Shown here: positions 52,190-60,850 of the stretch, piece after piece
Layout: the number at the start of each line of letters is the position of its first letter
Position numbering within the stretch: position 1 is the stretch's first letter
NCBI GenBank assembly: GCA_026707745.1
Contig: JAPOWG010000023.1
Span: 1-64,000, forward strand
From: Chloroflexota bacterium
GTDB lineage: Bacteria; Chloroflexota; Anaerolineae; Aggregatilineales; Phototrophicaceae
Direction: 5' to 3'
Length of the DNA stretch: 64,000 nucleotides
The notes under the pieces: model-generated
The model's input: only the letters and a program-made list of their open reading frames with translations
Databases searched by the model: none
Told to the model about the DNA's origin: nothing
Translations under genes and position numbers: made by a program

Positions 52190-53785
52190 TTAGCGCGGGG
52201 TTGTCGGATATCCGATTGGGTCGATCATCACGTCAACCAGCAGTGGTTTTCCGGTCGACAGGCCGTATTTGATCGCATCGGCGCATTCGTCTTTAGTTTC
52301 GGCTCGCCGGTAATCCACGCCGAATCCCTGGGCGATCTTTCCGAAATCGGGATTACGGAATTCGGTGCCAAACGCCCGGCGTTTTCGGCGCGCTTGAGCC
52401 GATCGAATGAGGTCAAGCGCCGAGTCATTCATTAAAGCGACAATCACGGGGAGTTCCAGCTCCACAAGAAGTCCCAATTCTCCCAGCACCATGGCCAGTC
52501 CCGCGTCACCCGTGATGCAGACAACTGGACGCCGGCTGACTCTCGCCGCGGCGATGGCGCTGCTCAAACCGTATCCCATCGCTGACAAGCCGTTAGAAAC
52601 CAGATAACTGTTAGGCGATCGCGCCTGCCAATCGAGCGCTGCAAAAATCTTGTGCGATCCGACATCGCTTGTGATGATCACGTCCTCCGGCGTCCCTTCG
52701 CGCAGGGCGGCGAGAAACGCTTGCGGCAAGACGCGCTGGCTTTGCGGCGACGGCAAGACGGAATGGCCCTGTTCTCTGCGAAAGGCATTCACCCGCGCCG
52801 CGCCCCAGTGCTTGTGTTTGCGAAGATCGACACGGGTCAGCGCTTCAAGCGCGTCAGTGACAGGTCCTACGATTTCGATTGCGCAGGCGATGCGCGGATC
52901 TTCGTTTTCCCAATTGGCGACCCATATCAGAGGCTGCGGTTGATCCCAGGGCTTGACCAATTCGACGACATCGAATCCGACAGCGATGATGCAGTCCGCT
53001 TCGTTCAGAATCTGGTAAGCCGGGTCGCTGACCGTCAGACCCAGCGTGCCTGCAAAGAGCGGATGGTCCGCTGACAGAGCGCCCTTGCTCTTGGGACTGT
53101 CAATCAGCGGCGCGCCTAGCTTCTCCGCCAGATGGCGCAGCTGCGCATAGGGACTTTCCGGTTCCAGGCCCAAACCGACAACGATGACGGGGCGGTTTTT
53201 GTCTTGGAAGAATTTGACGAGGCGCTCGAGGTTGTAATTGGCTGGGCTGGATGAAGGAAACTCAAATCGCGGCGCCGGGCTCTCGCCCACAGCTTGCAGA
53301 GCAACGTCATTATGAATGCTCAGGTGGGCGGGTCCTGGTCGACCGGCTGTGAGCGAATACAGCGCATCTTGTATCGTCTCCGCGGCCTTGTGCGCTGTGA
53401 TTTCCGCAGTGAACTTGCTGATTGGTCGGAATATCGCTTCAAGGTCAAGCGCTTGATGACTATGCCGACCTGCGAGGCTGGGGTCGCTGGCGGCTGTGAT
53501 CAAGAGCACCGGCGCGCGATCGAGATAGGCATGGGCGAAACCGGCATAGGCATTGGTCGCGCCTGGTCCCAATGTGGTGATCGCCACACCCGGGATGCCC
53601 GTAAGACGGGCTGACGCAGCCGCCATGAAACAAGCTGAACTCTCGTTTCTGACCAGGACGAAGCCGATGCCCTGCCTCCGAATCGCCTCCAGAATTTCGA
53701 TGTTCTCACCGCCCGGCAGGCCATAAACCGTGGTGATTCCGGCAATCGACAGTTGCTTTGCAAGGTACTCGGCAATGGTTGTCAT
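52190..53785 (-). CDS. Thiamine diphosphate-dependent enzyme (acetolactate synthase/decarboxylase family)
   Basis: A 531-residue ThDP enzyme with the usual three domains. Activating Glu48 lies in VRNESSACF, the central domain is around residues 195-320, and the cofactor motif is Gly426-Asp427-Ala428 with Asn453 (GDAG ... MND), a GDG variant. No FAD-binding features are obvious. It could be a 2-keto acid decarboxylase, a benzoylformate decarboxylase-like or an acetolactate synthase-like enzyme. No regulatory small subunit is nearby, which argues against a role in branched-chain amino acid synthesis. It converges on the aminotransferase gene and has its own promoter at 53824-53852. Confidence 0.88.
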   Translation of the reverse strand: MTTIAEYLAKQLSIAGITTVYGLPGGENIEILEAIRRQGIGFVLVRNESSACFMAAASARLTGIPGVAITTLGPGATNAYAGFAHAYLDRAPVLLITAASDPSLAGRHSHQALDLEAIFRPISKFTAEITAHKAAETIQDALYSLTAGRPGPAHLSIHNDVALQAVGESPAPRFEFPSSSPANYNLERLVKFFQDKNRPVIVVGLGLEPESPYAQLRHLAEKLGAPLIDSPKSKGALSADHPLFAGTLGLTVSDPAYQILNEADCIIAVGFDVVELVKPWDQPQPLIWVANWENEDPRIACAIEIVGPVTDALEALTRVDLRKHKHWGAARVNAFRREQGHSVLPSPQSQRVLPQAFLAALREGTPEDVIITSDVGSHKIFAALDWQARSPNSYLVSNGLSAMGYGLSSAIAAARVSRRPVVCITGDAGLAMVLGELGLLVELELPVIVALMNDSALDLIRSAQARRKRRAFGTEFRNPDFGKIAQGFGVDYRRAETKDECADAIKYGLSTGKPLLVDVMIDPIGYPTTPR

Positions 53786-53823
53786 GAGGCGCGTTCGTTT
53801 TTGACGTCGGTCATATTCTGATG

Positions 53824-53852
53824 ATTATGACAAGCGCGCGCAATCGCGCCAA
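53824..53852 (-). promoter_or_regulatory. Promoter of the ThDP enzyme gene
   Basis: The minus strand carries TTGGCG (53847-53852), a 17-base spacer and CATAAT (53824-53829, five of six). Transcription would start about 32 bases before the ATG. Confidence 0.45.
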
Positions 53853-53921
53853 GTTTTTCATTATCCTGAGGGTGCCATACGCGACCTATCGGGTCGCCCG
53901 CCAGAGCGCAGTAAAATGTAG

Positions 53922-54123
53922 GGCTTGTCCGGTACTGCAAATCATATGTAGAGATAACGGGAAGATTACCGAAACAATAAAAGAAAAGGGGCAATCCTTG
54001 CGAAATTCAACAAAGTACTATGGAATCCGCCAAGTTTAGCTCCCCTTCTCCGTTGCTACGGGTAAGGGGCCGGGGGATGGGGTAGAAAAAAACGCGCTCA
54101 TGCTATGGAGTATCGGACAAGCC
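53922..54123. repeat. MITE-like element with 15-base terminal inverted repeats
   Basis: GGCTTGTCCGGTACT (53922-53936) and AGTATCGGACAAGCC (54109-54123) are inverted copies with one mismatch in 15, enclosing about 170 bases without a gene. The ends are preceded or followed by TGTAGGG-type sequence. No target-site duplication can be stated with confidence. Confidence 0.4.
54040..54082. repeat. Palindromic intergenic repeat, copy 2 (CTCCCCTTCTCC family)
   Basis: It begins CTCCCCTTCTCC and ends GGGGCCGGGGGATGGGG, matching positions 1-44 in both arms, with a degenerate middle and loop. Confidence 0.65.
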
Positions 54124-54124
54124 T

Positions 54125-54150
54125 TGTAGGGGCGCCCCTTGGGTCGCCCA
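54125..54150. repeat. TGTAGGGG-type hairpin repeat
   Basis: TGTAGGGG (54125-54132) runs into GGGCG ... CGCCC with an imperfect stem. The form suggests a decayed GGGCGACC/GGTCGCCC palindrome of the family seen at 56, 103, 5512 and 53881. Confidence 0.55.
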
Positions 54151-54267
54151 AAAATCACCGAAATAATTTCAGATTTTGCGCCGACATCCCGTCCGCGAAT
54201 TTGCGCGGGACATAATGTACAATAACGGGCGTTTATGTTTAGTCGATCAGCCTTACAAAGGTGCTAG

Positions 54268-55515
54268 ATGACCTTCCGCAGCGTCGCGAAATCGGGAACG
54301 CTATCTCTCAACGAAATGATGGGAGCGCTGGAAGCCAGTGGACGCCAGGTCTACAAGTTTGGATTTGGCGAATCGCCTTTCTCTCCGCCGCCGCGGGTGC
54401 AAGCGGCCTTGCAGTCAGCCCGGGGACGCGCCGAGTATACCGCTGTCGCGGGCTTGCCCGAATTGCGCGAGAAGATCGCCGCCTTCCACTGCGAGATCGA
54501 CGGCTATCCGATTGACATGGCGCAGGTGCTGGTCGCGCCGGGCACAAAGCCATTGCTCTACAATATCATGCAGGCCTTCCAGAATGCTGAGATCTATCTG
54601 CCCGAACCGTCTTGGGTTTCCTACGCACCGCAAGCGAGCATCGCGGGGCATTGCGTCATTCGCGTACCCACCTCTTGGGAAAACCGCTGGCGCGTCCTGC
54701 CCGACCTGCTCGATGAAATCATCGCGCGCCACGGTCGGGGAGACCGCGCCAAGCTAATGCTGTTGAATTACCCGGGCAATCCCGATGGTCTAAGCTATAC
54801 GCGATCAGAATTGCTTGCTCTTTCCGAAGTGCTGCGGGAGCACGGAGTTTGGGTCGTTTCGGACGAAATCTACGGCTTGCTGCATCACCGGGGCGAGCAT
54901 GTATCCCTGGCCAGTTTGTACCCAGAGCGAACGCTGGTCACAACCGGGCTCTCGAAGTGGTGTGGCGCCGGCGGCTGGCGCCTGGGCGCCTTGATCCTGC
55001 CCCCCGACGCGCCAGCAGATTTGCGCGCGGCCTTGGTTGGGCTAGGTTCGGAGACCTATTCCTGCGCGTCAGCGCCGATACAGGTAGCCGCGCTAACTGC
55101 CTACGAAATGAATGCTGAGTTGCAGGAATTGCTCGCCGGGCAACGACGCGTGCTGGCAGACATTGGGAACATCATCCAAACCGCATTAGCAGATGCGGGC
55201 GTCCGTGCTCATCCACCGCAAGGGGGTTTCTACCTGCTATTGGACTTTCGTCCCTTTGCTGATGCTTTGGCGGCGAGAGGGATTGATGATGATGAGGCGC
55301 TCTGCGGGGATTTGCTGAAAGCGACAGGCGTAGCGCTGCTGCCTGGGAGCGCGTTTGCTATGGATTCCAAAGATCTGACCGCTCGCCTGGCCTATGTCGA
55401 CTTCGATGGTGACGCTGCACTGCAAGATGCGCAGGATCCCGCAAAGGACATCCTTGGTCATGCCGAAAAAATGTTGAAGGGAATCGGAGGTCTGCGAAAC
55501 TGGCTACTCAACTGA
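54268..55515 (+). CDS. Class I/II pyridoxal-phosphate aminotransferase
   Basis: A 415-residue aspartate aminotransferase-fold enzyme. The cofactor Lys230 is in TGLSKWCGAGGWRLG, NYPGNPDG supplies the conserved Asn, and VSDEIYGLL supplies the Asp and Tyr that bind pyridoxal phosphate. The N terminus has the family pattern KFGFGESPFSPPPRVQ. The amino donor and acceptor cannot be told. An AAAGGTG site precedes the ATG. It overlaps the convergent TauE-like gene by 12 bases at the 3' end. Confidence 0.92.
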   Translation: MTFRSVAKSGTLSLNEMMGALEASGRQVYKFGFGESPFSPPPRVQAALQSARGRAEYTAVAGLPELREKIAAFHCEIDGYPIDMAQVLVAPGTKPLLYNIMQAFQNAEIYLPEPSWVSYAPQASIAGHCVIRVPTSWENRWRVLPDLLDEIIARHGRGDRAKLMLLNYPGNPDGLSYTRSELLALSEVLREHGVWVVSDEIYGLLHHRGEHVSLASLYPERTLVTTGLSKWCGAGGWRLGALILPPDAPADLRAALVGLGSETYSCASAPIQVAALTAYEMNAELQELLAGQRRVLADIGNIIQTALADAGVRAHPPQGGFYLLLDFRPFADALAARGIDDDEALCGDLLKATGVALLPGSAFAMDSKDLTARLAYVDFDGDAALQDAQDPAKDILGHAEKMLKGIGGLRNWLLN

Positions 55516-56241
55516 AAGCAACAGGTAAAGGCTGAGTATCAGCAAAGGCACCATCATGATCCATTCGAAAGTACGGTGATTAATTCGATCAATCATCGCG
55601 CGAGCGACGGCAATCGCTGCGGGAATGAGGATGAATACCCAGGCAACTGCGGCCAGTCTGGATAGATCGAGAATGCCGATCGTGATGTAGGTGGGTAATT
55701 TGCTCAGATTAATCACGGCGAAAAACAGAGTGGTCGTGCCAACAAAGACACGTGGTGTCATATTAGGTTGAAGCAGGAGATAGGCCGTGAAAGGGGGCGC
55801 GCCTACATTGGCTAGGGTTGAGCCGAATCCGGAAGCGAATCCAGCGAACCAACCATGCCAGGCTTGCGGATGATATGCCAGTCGCCGTAAGCGCTCGCTG
55901 CCAATCTTGAAGCTGAGCGCTACCAGGGTTAATCCGCCGATGATCCGTTTGAGCGTGACCGTGTCAATGTCTTTGAGGATGAAGGCGCCAAAGGCGACGC
56001 CGACCAGCGCCGGGACCAGCATCAGCGTCATAAGCTTTTTGTCCCACTGCTTCCAGTAAAAATACAGGGCAAAAGCATCTGCGAAGATGAGCAACGGTAG
56101 AATCAGGCCAACAGCTTCCTGTGAATCAATGATCAAGGAGAGAATCGGCACGGTCAAGGCGACGGGAACGGGTCCTCCCAAGCCGCCCTTGGAGAATCCG
56201 ATCAAGATGGCAACCAGTGCAAATACAAGCGTCTCTTCCAC
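55504..56241 (-). CDS. Sulfite exporter TauE/SafE family membrane protein
   Basis: A 245-residue inner-membrane protein with about eight hydrophobic segments. The N-terminal LIGFSKGGLGGPVPVALTVPIL and the internal repeat FASGFGSTLANVGAPPFTAYLL are the two half-repeats of the TauE/SafE (DUF81) family, which exports sulfite, sulfoacetate or organic anions. In a genome with several sulfatases, export of sulfur oxyanions is attractive but unproven. The frame begins with GTG without a clear ribosome-binding site. The end overlaps the aminotransferase gene. Confidence 0.9.
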   Translation of the reverse strand: MEETLVFALVAILIGFSKGGLGGPVPVALTVPILSLIIDSQEAVGLILPLLIFADAFALYFYWKQWDKKLMTLMLVPALVGVAFGAFILKDIDTVTLKRIIGGLTLVALSFKIGSERLRRLAYHPQAWHGWFAGFASGFGSTLANVGAPPFTAYLLLQPNMTPRVFVGTTTLFFAVINLSKLPTYITIGILDLSRLAAVAWVFILIPAAIAVARAMIDRINHRTFEWIMMVPLLILSLYLLLSVE

Positions 56242-56486
56242 GATGGCTCGCTTGGCCTACCTGTTTCAGAACGTTGCGTCCAACTCAGAATCACCGTCGA
56301 TTATATGTCAGGTCTACCCGTCAAGCGAGAATCGAAACTTTGTCATTGCTGGGACCATACCCTGAAACAAACAGATGAGGTCTGCCTGCGCGATTCGACG
56401 CAATACAAGATACTACCGACCAATAACCCAGTGTTCACGAACGACGAATCCATTAAGCCAGCCAATGGCTGCTCGGAGGCAAGCAT

Positions 56487-57281
56487 TTGGATACGAGTCA
56501 ACTGAATGAAGAGGGTCGCGAACTTTGGAATCGCAAAGCGCGGTTCTGGGACGAACTCCATGGCGATGAGGGAAATCTCTTCCATCGTCGCCTGGTTGAA
56601 CCGTCGGTCCTGCAACTTCTTGCTTTGCAGGATGGCGAACGGGTCCTGGACGCGGGTTGTGGAAACGGCGCCTTGGCCCGGCGCTTGGCGGGGATGGGCG
56701 CAAAGATAACCGCTGTAGATTTCAGCGAAGAGATGATTCGATTGGCAAATGGACGAGGATTTGCTTCGGAAATTGACTATCGCATCGTCGACGCAACCGA
56801 CAAAGATGCGCTGCTTTCGCTAGGGACTGCGCATTTCGACGCGGTGGTTTGCTCGATGACCTTGATGGATATCCCGATTGTCGCGCCTCTTTTTGAAGCT
56901 GCGTCAGAGTTGCTGCGTTCCGAGGGAAGGTTCGTATTTGCCACGATGCATCCGGCCTTCAATTCCAACAATCCCGTTTTCTTCCAGGAAAAAGCAGATC
57001 GAGACGGCGTCGTGACTACCGTTACCGGTGTAAAGATTCATGCCTACCTCGACCTGCCCCCGGTAAAGGGTTCAGGCGCGCCTGACGAGCCAACGCCGCA
57101 TTATTACTACCATCGTCCTCTTTCGGCGCTACTTCAAGTGGCCTTTGAAGCCGGCTTCGTGCTGGATGAATTGTTGGAACCAGCATTTTCACCCGAGGAT
57201 GCCGAGCTGGGACCGGATCTGAGTTGGACCAAGATTAGGCAGATTCCGCCGGTATTGACCGCGCGGCTACGTCTTACCTAG
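56487..57281 (+). CDS. Class I SAM-dependent methyltransferase
   Basis: A 264-residue cytoplasmic methyltransferase. Motif I is VLDAGCGNGALARRL (53-67), followed by ITAVDFSEEMIRLA (motif post-I), a motif II region FDAVVCSMTLMDIP and motif III LLRSEGRFVFATMHP. It resembles UbiE/COQ5-like small-molecule methyltransferases, but the substrate is unknown. Translation starts at TTG, supported by a strong CGGAGG site. Its 3' end overlaps the convergent B3/B4 gene by 4 bases. Confidence 0.9.
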   Translation: MDTSQLNEEGRELWNRKARFWDELHGDEGNLFHRRLVEPSVLQLLALQDGERVLDAGCGNGALARRLAGMGAKITAVDFSEEMIRLANGRGFASEIDYRIVDATDKDALLSLGTAHFDAVVCSMTLMDIPIVAPLFEAASELLRSEGRFVFATMHPAFNSNNPVFFQEKADRDGVVTTVTGVKIHAYLDLPPVKGSGAPDEPTPHYYYHRPLSALLQVAFEAGFVLDELLEPAFSPEDAELGPDLSWTKIRQIPPVLTARLRLT

Positions 57282-57979
57282 ATCAATGGACTCTCGGCAT
57301 TCAAGACAGCCGCGTTAAAATCGCCCCCGGCATGGGCGCGTAGCAATTCGAGCAAGTCTCGCAGGGCATTCTCGATATCGGCTTCACCGTTCTCATGATG
57401 TGCTTCAACCGTTATGACGGCATTGCTGGTTGAGGCATTGGCCGCGCTGGTCGCGCTTTGGCGCCAGCACCAGCGTCTTGCGACCACCATCTGTTTCTCG
57501 TCGGAAAAGATGACTTCCCCAACTTCCGGATGCATGATCTCGTCGCTTCCCAATTCCATGTATGTCTCGCTGCCAGCGGCGTAATGAACGGTGATCGCGC
57601 CTTGAATCTCGCGCGTATCAAAAATGGCGACGGGCAAGCCGTAACGTATGCTGACCAGGTTGCCGATATCGACAAGCGTGTTTATGCTCGGGATATCGCC
57701 CTTCTTGGTCAGACGGCGCAACAGCGCCTCTGCTGCGCTGCGATATTTGGTCGGCGAAACGCCAAAGGCGCTGATGGCTCGGCGCCAGGCGCCGAGCGAT
57801 GCCAGTTCGCTCAGAGGAGTCGAGCCAATCCTGGTTTTGACCGTTTCTTGCTCTGCCAGGTACGCTTCTCGCAGGTCGGGCGGTGTCGGCGCATTGCTCA
57901 TGCGGCGCGCCACAATGACGCCAGCCACCAAATTGGGGTAGTTTTGGATGATCTTCGTATCGTATCGAAAACTGGGCAT
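57278..57979 (-). CDS. B3/B4 domain protein (phenylalanyl-tRNA synthetase beta-like fragment family)
   Basis: A 233-residue soluble protein with the B3/B4 domain found in the beta subunit of phenylalanyl-tRNA synthetase. The region SPTKYRSAAEALLRRLTKKG (from about 75) with SINTLVDIGNLVSIRYGLPV is the hallmark. Stand-alone B3/B4 proteins are known, and some act as editing factors that hydrolyse misacylated tRNAs, but this cannot be concluded here. The rest of PheT is absent, and the start MPSFRYDTKII is typical for the stand-alone group, so it is not a truncated pheT. Only one base separates it from the MFS gene. Confidence 0.85.
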   Translation of the reverse strand: MPSFRYDTKIIQNYPNLVAGVIVARRMSNAPTPPDLREAYLAEQETVKTRIGSTPLSELASLGAWRRAISAFGVSPTKYRSAAEALLRRLTKKGDIPSINTLVDIGNLVSIRYGLPVAIFDTREIQGAITVHYAAGSETYMELGSDEIMHPEVGEVIFSDEKQMVVARRWCWRQSATSAANASTSNAVITVEAHHENGEADIENALRDLLELLRAHAGGDFNAAVLNAESPLI

Positions 57980-57980
57980 A

Positions 57981-59279
57981 TTAACCTCCTGCGGCGAACT
58001 CAGGCGCCGTCATCATCTCGCGCGCTTCCCTGGCTTCAAGTCTCAAAATGATCCAGATCCATGCCAGTAGCGGAACCAGAGCGATAAGCGCGGAGGCGTA
58101 AACGATCACGTGAATACTGCCGGCGCCCACCGCATCTATCAGCACACCGACCAAGACGATACCAACGCTTTGAACCAACTCGAATCCGGCGAAATCCAGC
58201 GAGAACATTCGTCCAAGGTATTCATCCGGCACGATCTGCTGAATGATCACCGAACTATAAGTCCAATTCACCGAACCGCCCATCGAGCGCACGACTACCG
58301 CCAGCGCCAGGATTTCCAGCGAAGGCGACATGCCCCAAAGCAACCAGCCCAGGGCGATCATGACAAAGCCGACGGTAATCAAACGGCGGAGGAGTTTTAC
58401 GGAATCATCGCTAAAGCGATTGGTGAGCAACGGTCCTATGATGGCCCCCGTGCCAAAAGCCGCCCAAAGGATTGCCATGGACGTGATGCCTTGGTCGCCG
58501 AGCACAAAGACTTGCGTACCGTAGATAATCAGCAGGGCGTCGGCATTCGTCAAGCTCTGCGCGCTCTTGACGAAGAGCGCGGCGGCTGTGCCCGGGTGCT
58601 CCCGCAAATGGCGTATTCCGTCGGCAAAACTGCGTTTGGACTTGTCTAGTTTTCTTCGCTGTTCCTGGCCGATTTCAGACCTGGGTACAAGAGGTATGAC
58701 GACGGTCATGACTAACAAGGCGGAAACCACAAAGGTTAGCGCATCAATGAATAATGCCGCGCGTATTCCGAAGATTTCGGCAACGATGCCACCGCAAATG
58801 GCGCCAATAGCCAACATGGCGGACCAGGTGATGCTGCTCAATGTATTCCCGATCACCAGTTGGTGACGGTAGAGAACACTTGGCATGATGGCATTGCGAG
58901 CGGGTTCGAAGACCGACGATGCGAGGAACTGGATGATTGTGAATACATAAATTAGCGGCAGATATTCCGGTCCTTGCGTCGTTATTAGCAGGCCGAGCAC
59001 CGCCAGGGCGCGCAGAACGTCACTGATTATCAGCAGCCGCTTGCGGTCGAAGCGGTCAGCCAGGACGCCTGCCAGGGGCCGCATCAGTAAAGGCGGTATC
59101 ATACGCGCGATCAAGAATGCGCTGACAGCGACGCCTTGGTAGCCGGTCCCATCAGTATACTGAACAATCATTGCCGAAATGACTATCGTGTTGAACCAGT
59201 CGCCCAGCAGGCTGACGACCTGTGCCAGCCATAGTTTGGTGAAGTCGCGATTGCCGCGTATCAGCTTGACGTATTGCAT
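57981..59279 (-). CDS. Major facilitator superfamily transporter
   Basis: A 432-residue protein with twelve predicted membrane segments. The segment FTKLWLAQVVSLLGDWFNTI near the start and the loop GVLADRFDRKRLLIISD (the conserved loop 2-3 motif) are those of the MFS_3/enterobactin-exporter-like group. FLASSVFEPARNAIMPSV is also typical. It is likely a drug or metabolite exporter. ATG at 59279 is chosen. A TTG at 59321 would add 14 residues without a better ribosome-binding site. It lies 1 base from the B3/B4 gene. Confidence 0.9.
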   Translation of the reverse strand: MQYVKLIRGNRDFTKLWLAQVVSLLGDWFNTIVISAMIVQYTDGTGYQGVAVSAFLIARMIPPLLMRPLAGVLADRFDRKRLLIISDVLRALAVLGLLITTQGPEYLPLIYVFTIIQFLASSVFEPARNAIMPSVLYRHQLVIGNTLSSITWSAMLAIGAICGGIVAEIFGIRAALFIDALTFVVSALLVMTVVIPLVPRSEIGQEQRRKLDKSKRSFADGIRHLREHPGTAAALFVKSAQSLTNADALLIIYGTQVFVLGDQGITSMAILWAAFGTGAIIGPLLTNRFSDDSVKLLRRLITVGFVMIALGWLLWGMSPSLEILALAVVVRSMGGSVNWTYSSVIIQQIVPDEYLGRMFSLDFAGFELVQSVGIVLVGVLIDAVGAGSIHVIVYASALIALVPLLAWIWIILRLEAREAREMMTAPEFAAGG

Positions 59280-59435
59280 GAGCAACCCGGGCGGTAGTTC
59301 AAACCAAGGAGCTTCGGACAAAACTGCTTGCCAGAATAGCGACTAGTGTACTGCAGGATATGGCAGGTTGCACGATGCACTTGGCCCTCGTTGCAACCAT
59401 TGAAATGATGGGCGAGAGATTGGCCTCGCATTTGA

Positions 59436-59464
59436 TTGACAGCCTGCTGCCTCTGGCATAGGAT
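59436..59464 (+). promoter_or_regulatory. Promoter of the fluoride channel gene
   Basis: Perfect TTGACA (59436-59441), 17-base spacer and TAGGAT (59459-59464, four of six). It ends 26 bases before the ATG, leaving no room for a fluoride riboswitch downstream of it. Confidence 0.55.
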
Positions 59465-59490
59465 GAACGTGTGAATACAAGGACAGAGCG

Positions 59491-59886
59491 ATGGACACTT
59501 TGATCTATGTCGGCGTAGGGGGTTTCCTTGGCGCCAACGCCCGCTATCTGTTGACGATTTGGGCAGACGGACTTATGCAGGCGCGATGGGGCCTTTTCCC
59601 CTTCGGGACCTTGCTGGTGAACACACTTGGCTCATTTGCTCTGGCGCTATTTGGGGCATGGTTCGCAGCGCGGACCGGGCTGTCGCCGCAATTGCGCCTT
59701 TTGGTCGGCGCGGGATTCTTCGGCGCCTTCACCACTTTTTCGACATTCGCAAACGAAAGTTTCAGCCTGTGGGAGAGTCAAGGAATATCTGCATTTCTAT
59801 TAAATGTCGCACTTAATAATGGCTTATGTCTTGCGGGAGTAGTCTTCGGGATCCTGTGCGGACAGCGATTGTTCGCTAGCGTATAA
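59491..59886 (+). CDS. crcB: Fluoride ion channel CrcB/Fluc
   Basis: A 131-residue membrane protein with four hydrophobic segments that forms dual-topology dimers exporting fluoride. Landmarks are GVGGFLGANARYLL at the N terminus, FGTLLVNTLGSFALA and GFFGAFTTFSTFANES, the break in helix 3 with the pore Phe residues. The length matches the family (about 125-130). It has its own promoter. There is a single copy here, and many bacteria carry two tandem paralogues. Confidence 0.93.
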   Translation: MDTLIYVGVGGFLGANARYLLTIWADGLMQARWGLFPFGTLLVNTLGSFALALFGAWFAARTGLSPQLRLLVGAGFFGAFTTFSTFANESFSLWESQGISAFLLNVALNNGLCLAGVVFGILCGQRLFASV

Positions 59887-59887
59887 T
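59859..59887 (+). promoter_or_regulatory. Promoter candidate for uppP
   Basis: A perfect TATAAT (59882-59887) overlaps the end of crcB, with CGGACA (59859-59864) 17 bases upstream as a weak -35. It would give a leader of about 130 bases before the ATG at 60023. Confidence 0.35.
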
Positions 59888-60022
59888 AGCTTAGATATTC
59901 TCTACGCATCAACCTGTTTATGTAAACTGCGACACTCATTTTACAGGCGGGCTTACTATCTTGCGCGAGCGCGGTAATTCTTTTCGCCGGTTACGCGCCG
60001 CGCGGCTACTGTTAGAGAGAAT

Positions 60023-60841
60023 ATGACTGACATTGTCAAAGTCGTCGTCCTGTCGTTGATCGAGGGCATAACCGAGTTTTTGCCCATTTCCTCCACGGGT
60101 CATCTTGTTGTCGGCGCTGCGATCCTGCAGTTTGACGTCATGGGCGCGGTATTCGAGGTGTTTATCCAATTTGGCGCGGCGTTAGCGGTTGTAGCCTACT
60201 ATCGCCATACCTTGCTCTCGCATTTGACAAAACTACATTCGGAGCCAGACATCAGGCGCTTTTGGCTGTTGATATTTCTCGCGTTGATTCCGGCCGCTGT
60301 GGTCGGGTTCATTTTCGACGAACAAATTGTGACATTGCTATTCTCTCCCGCCGTCGTCGCGGGTTCTCTGATCTTTGGCGGCGTGGCATTCTTGCTGGTT
60401 GAGCGCTCGCCCCGGTTTTGCCGTCCAACCGTTGAAGATGTCGCGCAATTAACGCAAGTCACGACAAGACAAGCGATCATCGTTGGCATCGTACAGGTCT
60501 TGGCCTTGGTACCGGGCATGTCTCGGTCCGGCGCGACGATCGTCGGTGGAATGTTGGCGGGCATGAACCGCCGCATCGCCACAGAGTTTTCTTTTTTCCT
60601 CGCTATCCCGATCCTCGGTGGCGCGACGCTTTACAAATTGGCGACTTCGTTGGCAAGTTTGCCGCAAGACGGCCTCGCGCTTTTGCTGCTTGGCGCCGCA
60701 CTCTCGGGAATCGTCGCCTGGTTCACGATAGATTGGCTGCTCAAGTTCGTTTCAAGGAACAGTTTCATCGTCTTCGGTTACTATCGTATCGTTGTCGGTC
60801 TAGTGATCTTGGCGGGCGCTGCGGCCGGCGTGATAAGCTAA
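60023..60841 (+). CDS. uppP: Undecaprenyl-diphosphatase UppP (BacA)
   Basis: A 272-residue membrane enzyme that dephosphorylates undecaprenyl diphosphate to recycle the lipid carrier of cell-wall synthesis. The signature EGITEFLPISSTGH (14-27) and the second motif PGMSRSGATIVGG with Ser167-Arg168-Ser169-Gly170 are complete. Length and about eight hydrophobic segments fit the family. It is followed by a small stem-loop (60851-60870). AGAGAGAA before the ATG serves as ribosome-binding site. Confidence 0.95.
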   Translation: MTDIVKVVVLSLIEGITEFLPISSTGHLVVGAAILQFDVMGAVFEVFIQFGAALAVVAYYRHTLLSHLTKLHSEPDIRRFWLLIFLALIPAAVVGFIFDEQIVTLLFSPAVVAGSLIFGGVAFLLVERSPRFCRPTVEDVAQLTQVTTRQAIIVGIVQVLALVPGMSRSGATIVGGMLAGMNRRIATEFSFFLAIPILGGATLYKLATSLASLPQDGLALLLLGAALSGIVAWFTIDWLLKFVSRNSFIVFGYYRIVVGLVILAGAAAGVIS

Positions 60842-60850
60842 ACTACTGTT

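Larger units (their letters stand above)
53786..54267. other. Repeat-rich intergenic region
   Basis: These 482 bases contain no plausible gene. They hold a promoter for the ThDP enzyme, a GCGACC/GGTCGC hairpin (53881-53897), inverted 15-base repeats at 53922 and 54109, the second copy of the CTCCCCTTCTCC repeat (54040-54082) and a TGTAGGGG-type hairpin (54125-54150). Confidence 0.7.

Noticed and set aside
53881..54150. CRISPR array
   Set aside because: The repeats are palindromes of different sequence and spacing without equal-length spacers, and no cas genes are present.
57278..57979. Truncated pheT gene
   Set aside because: The protein has a natural start and end around the B3/B4 domain and the length of known stand-alone members, with no remains of the other PheT domains nearby.
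59280..59490. Fluoride riboswitch upstream of crcB
   Set aside because: I looked for the conserved GGxGAUGG and CUGAUGGCUCCUAC-like segments and did not find them. The promoter is also too close to the start.
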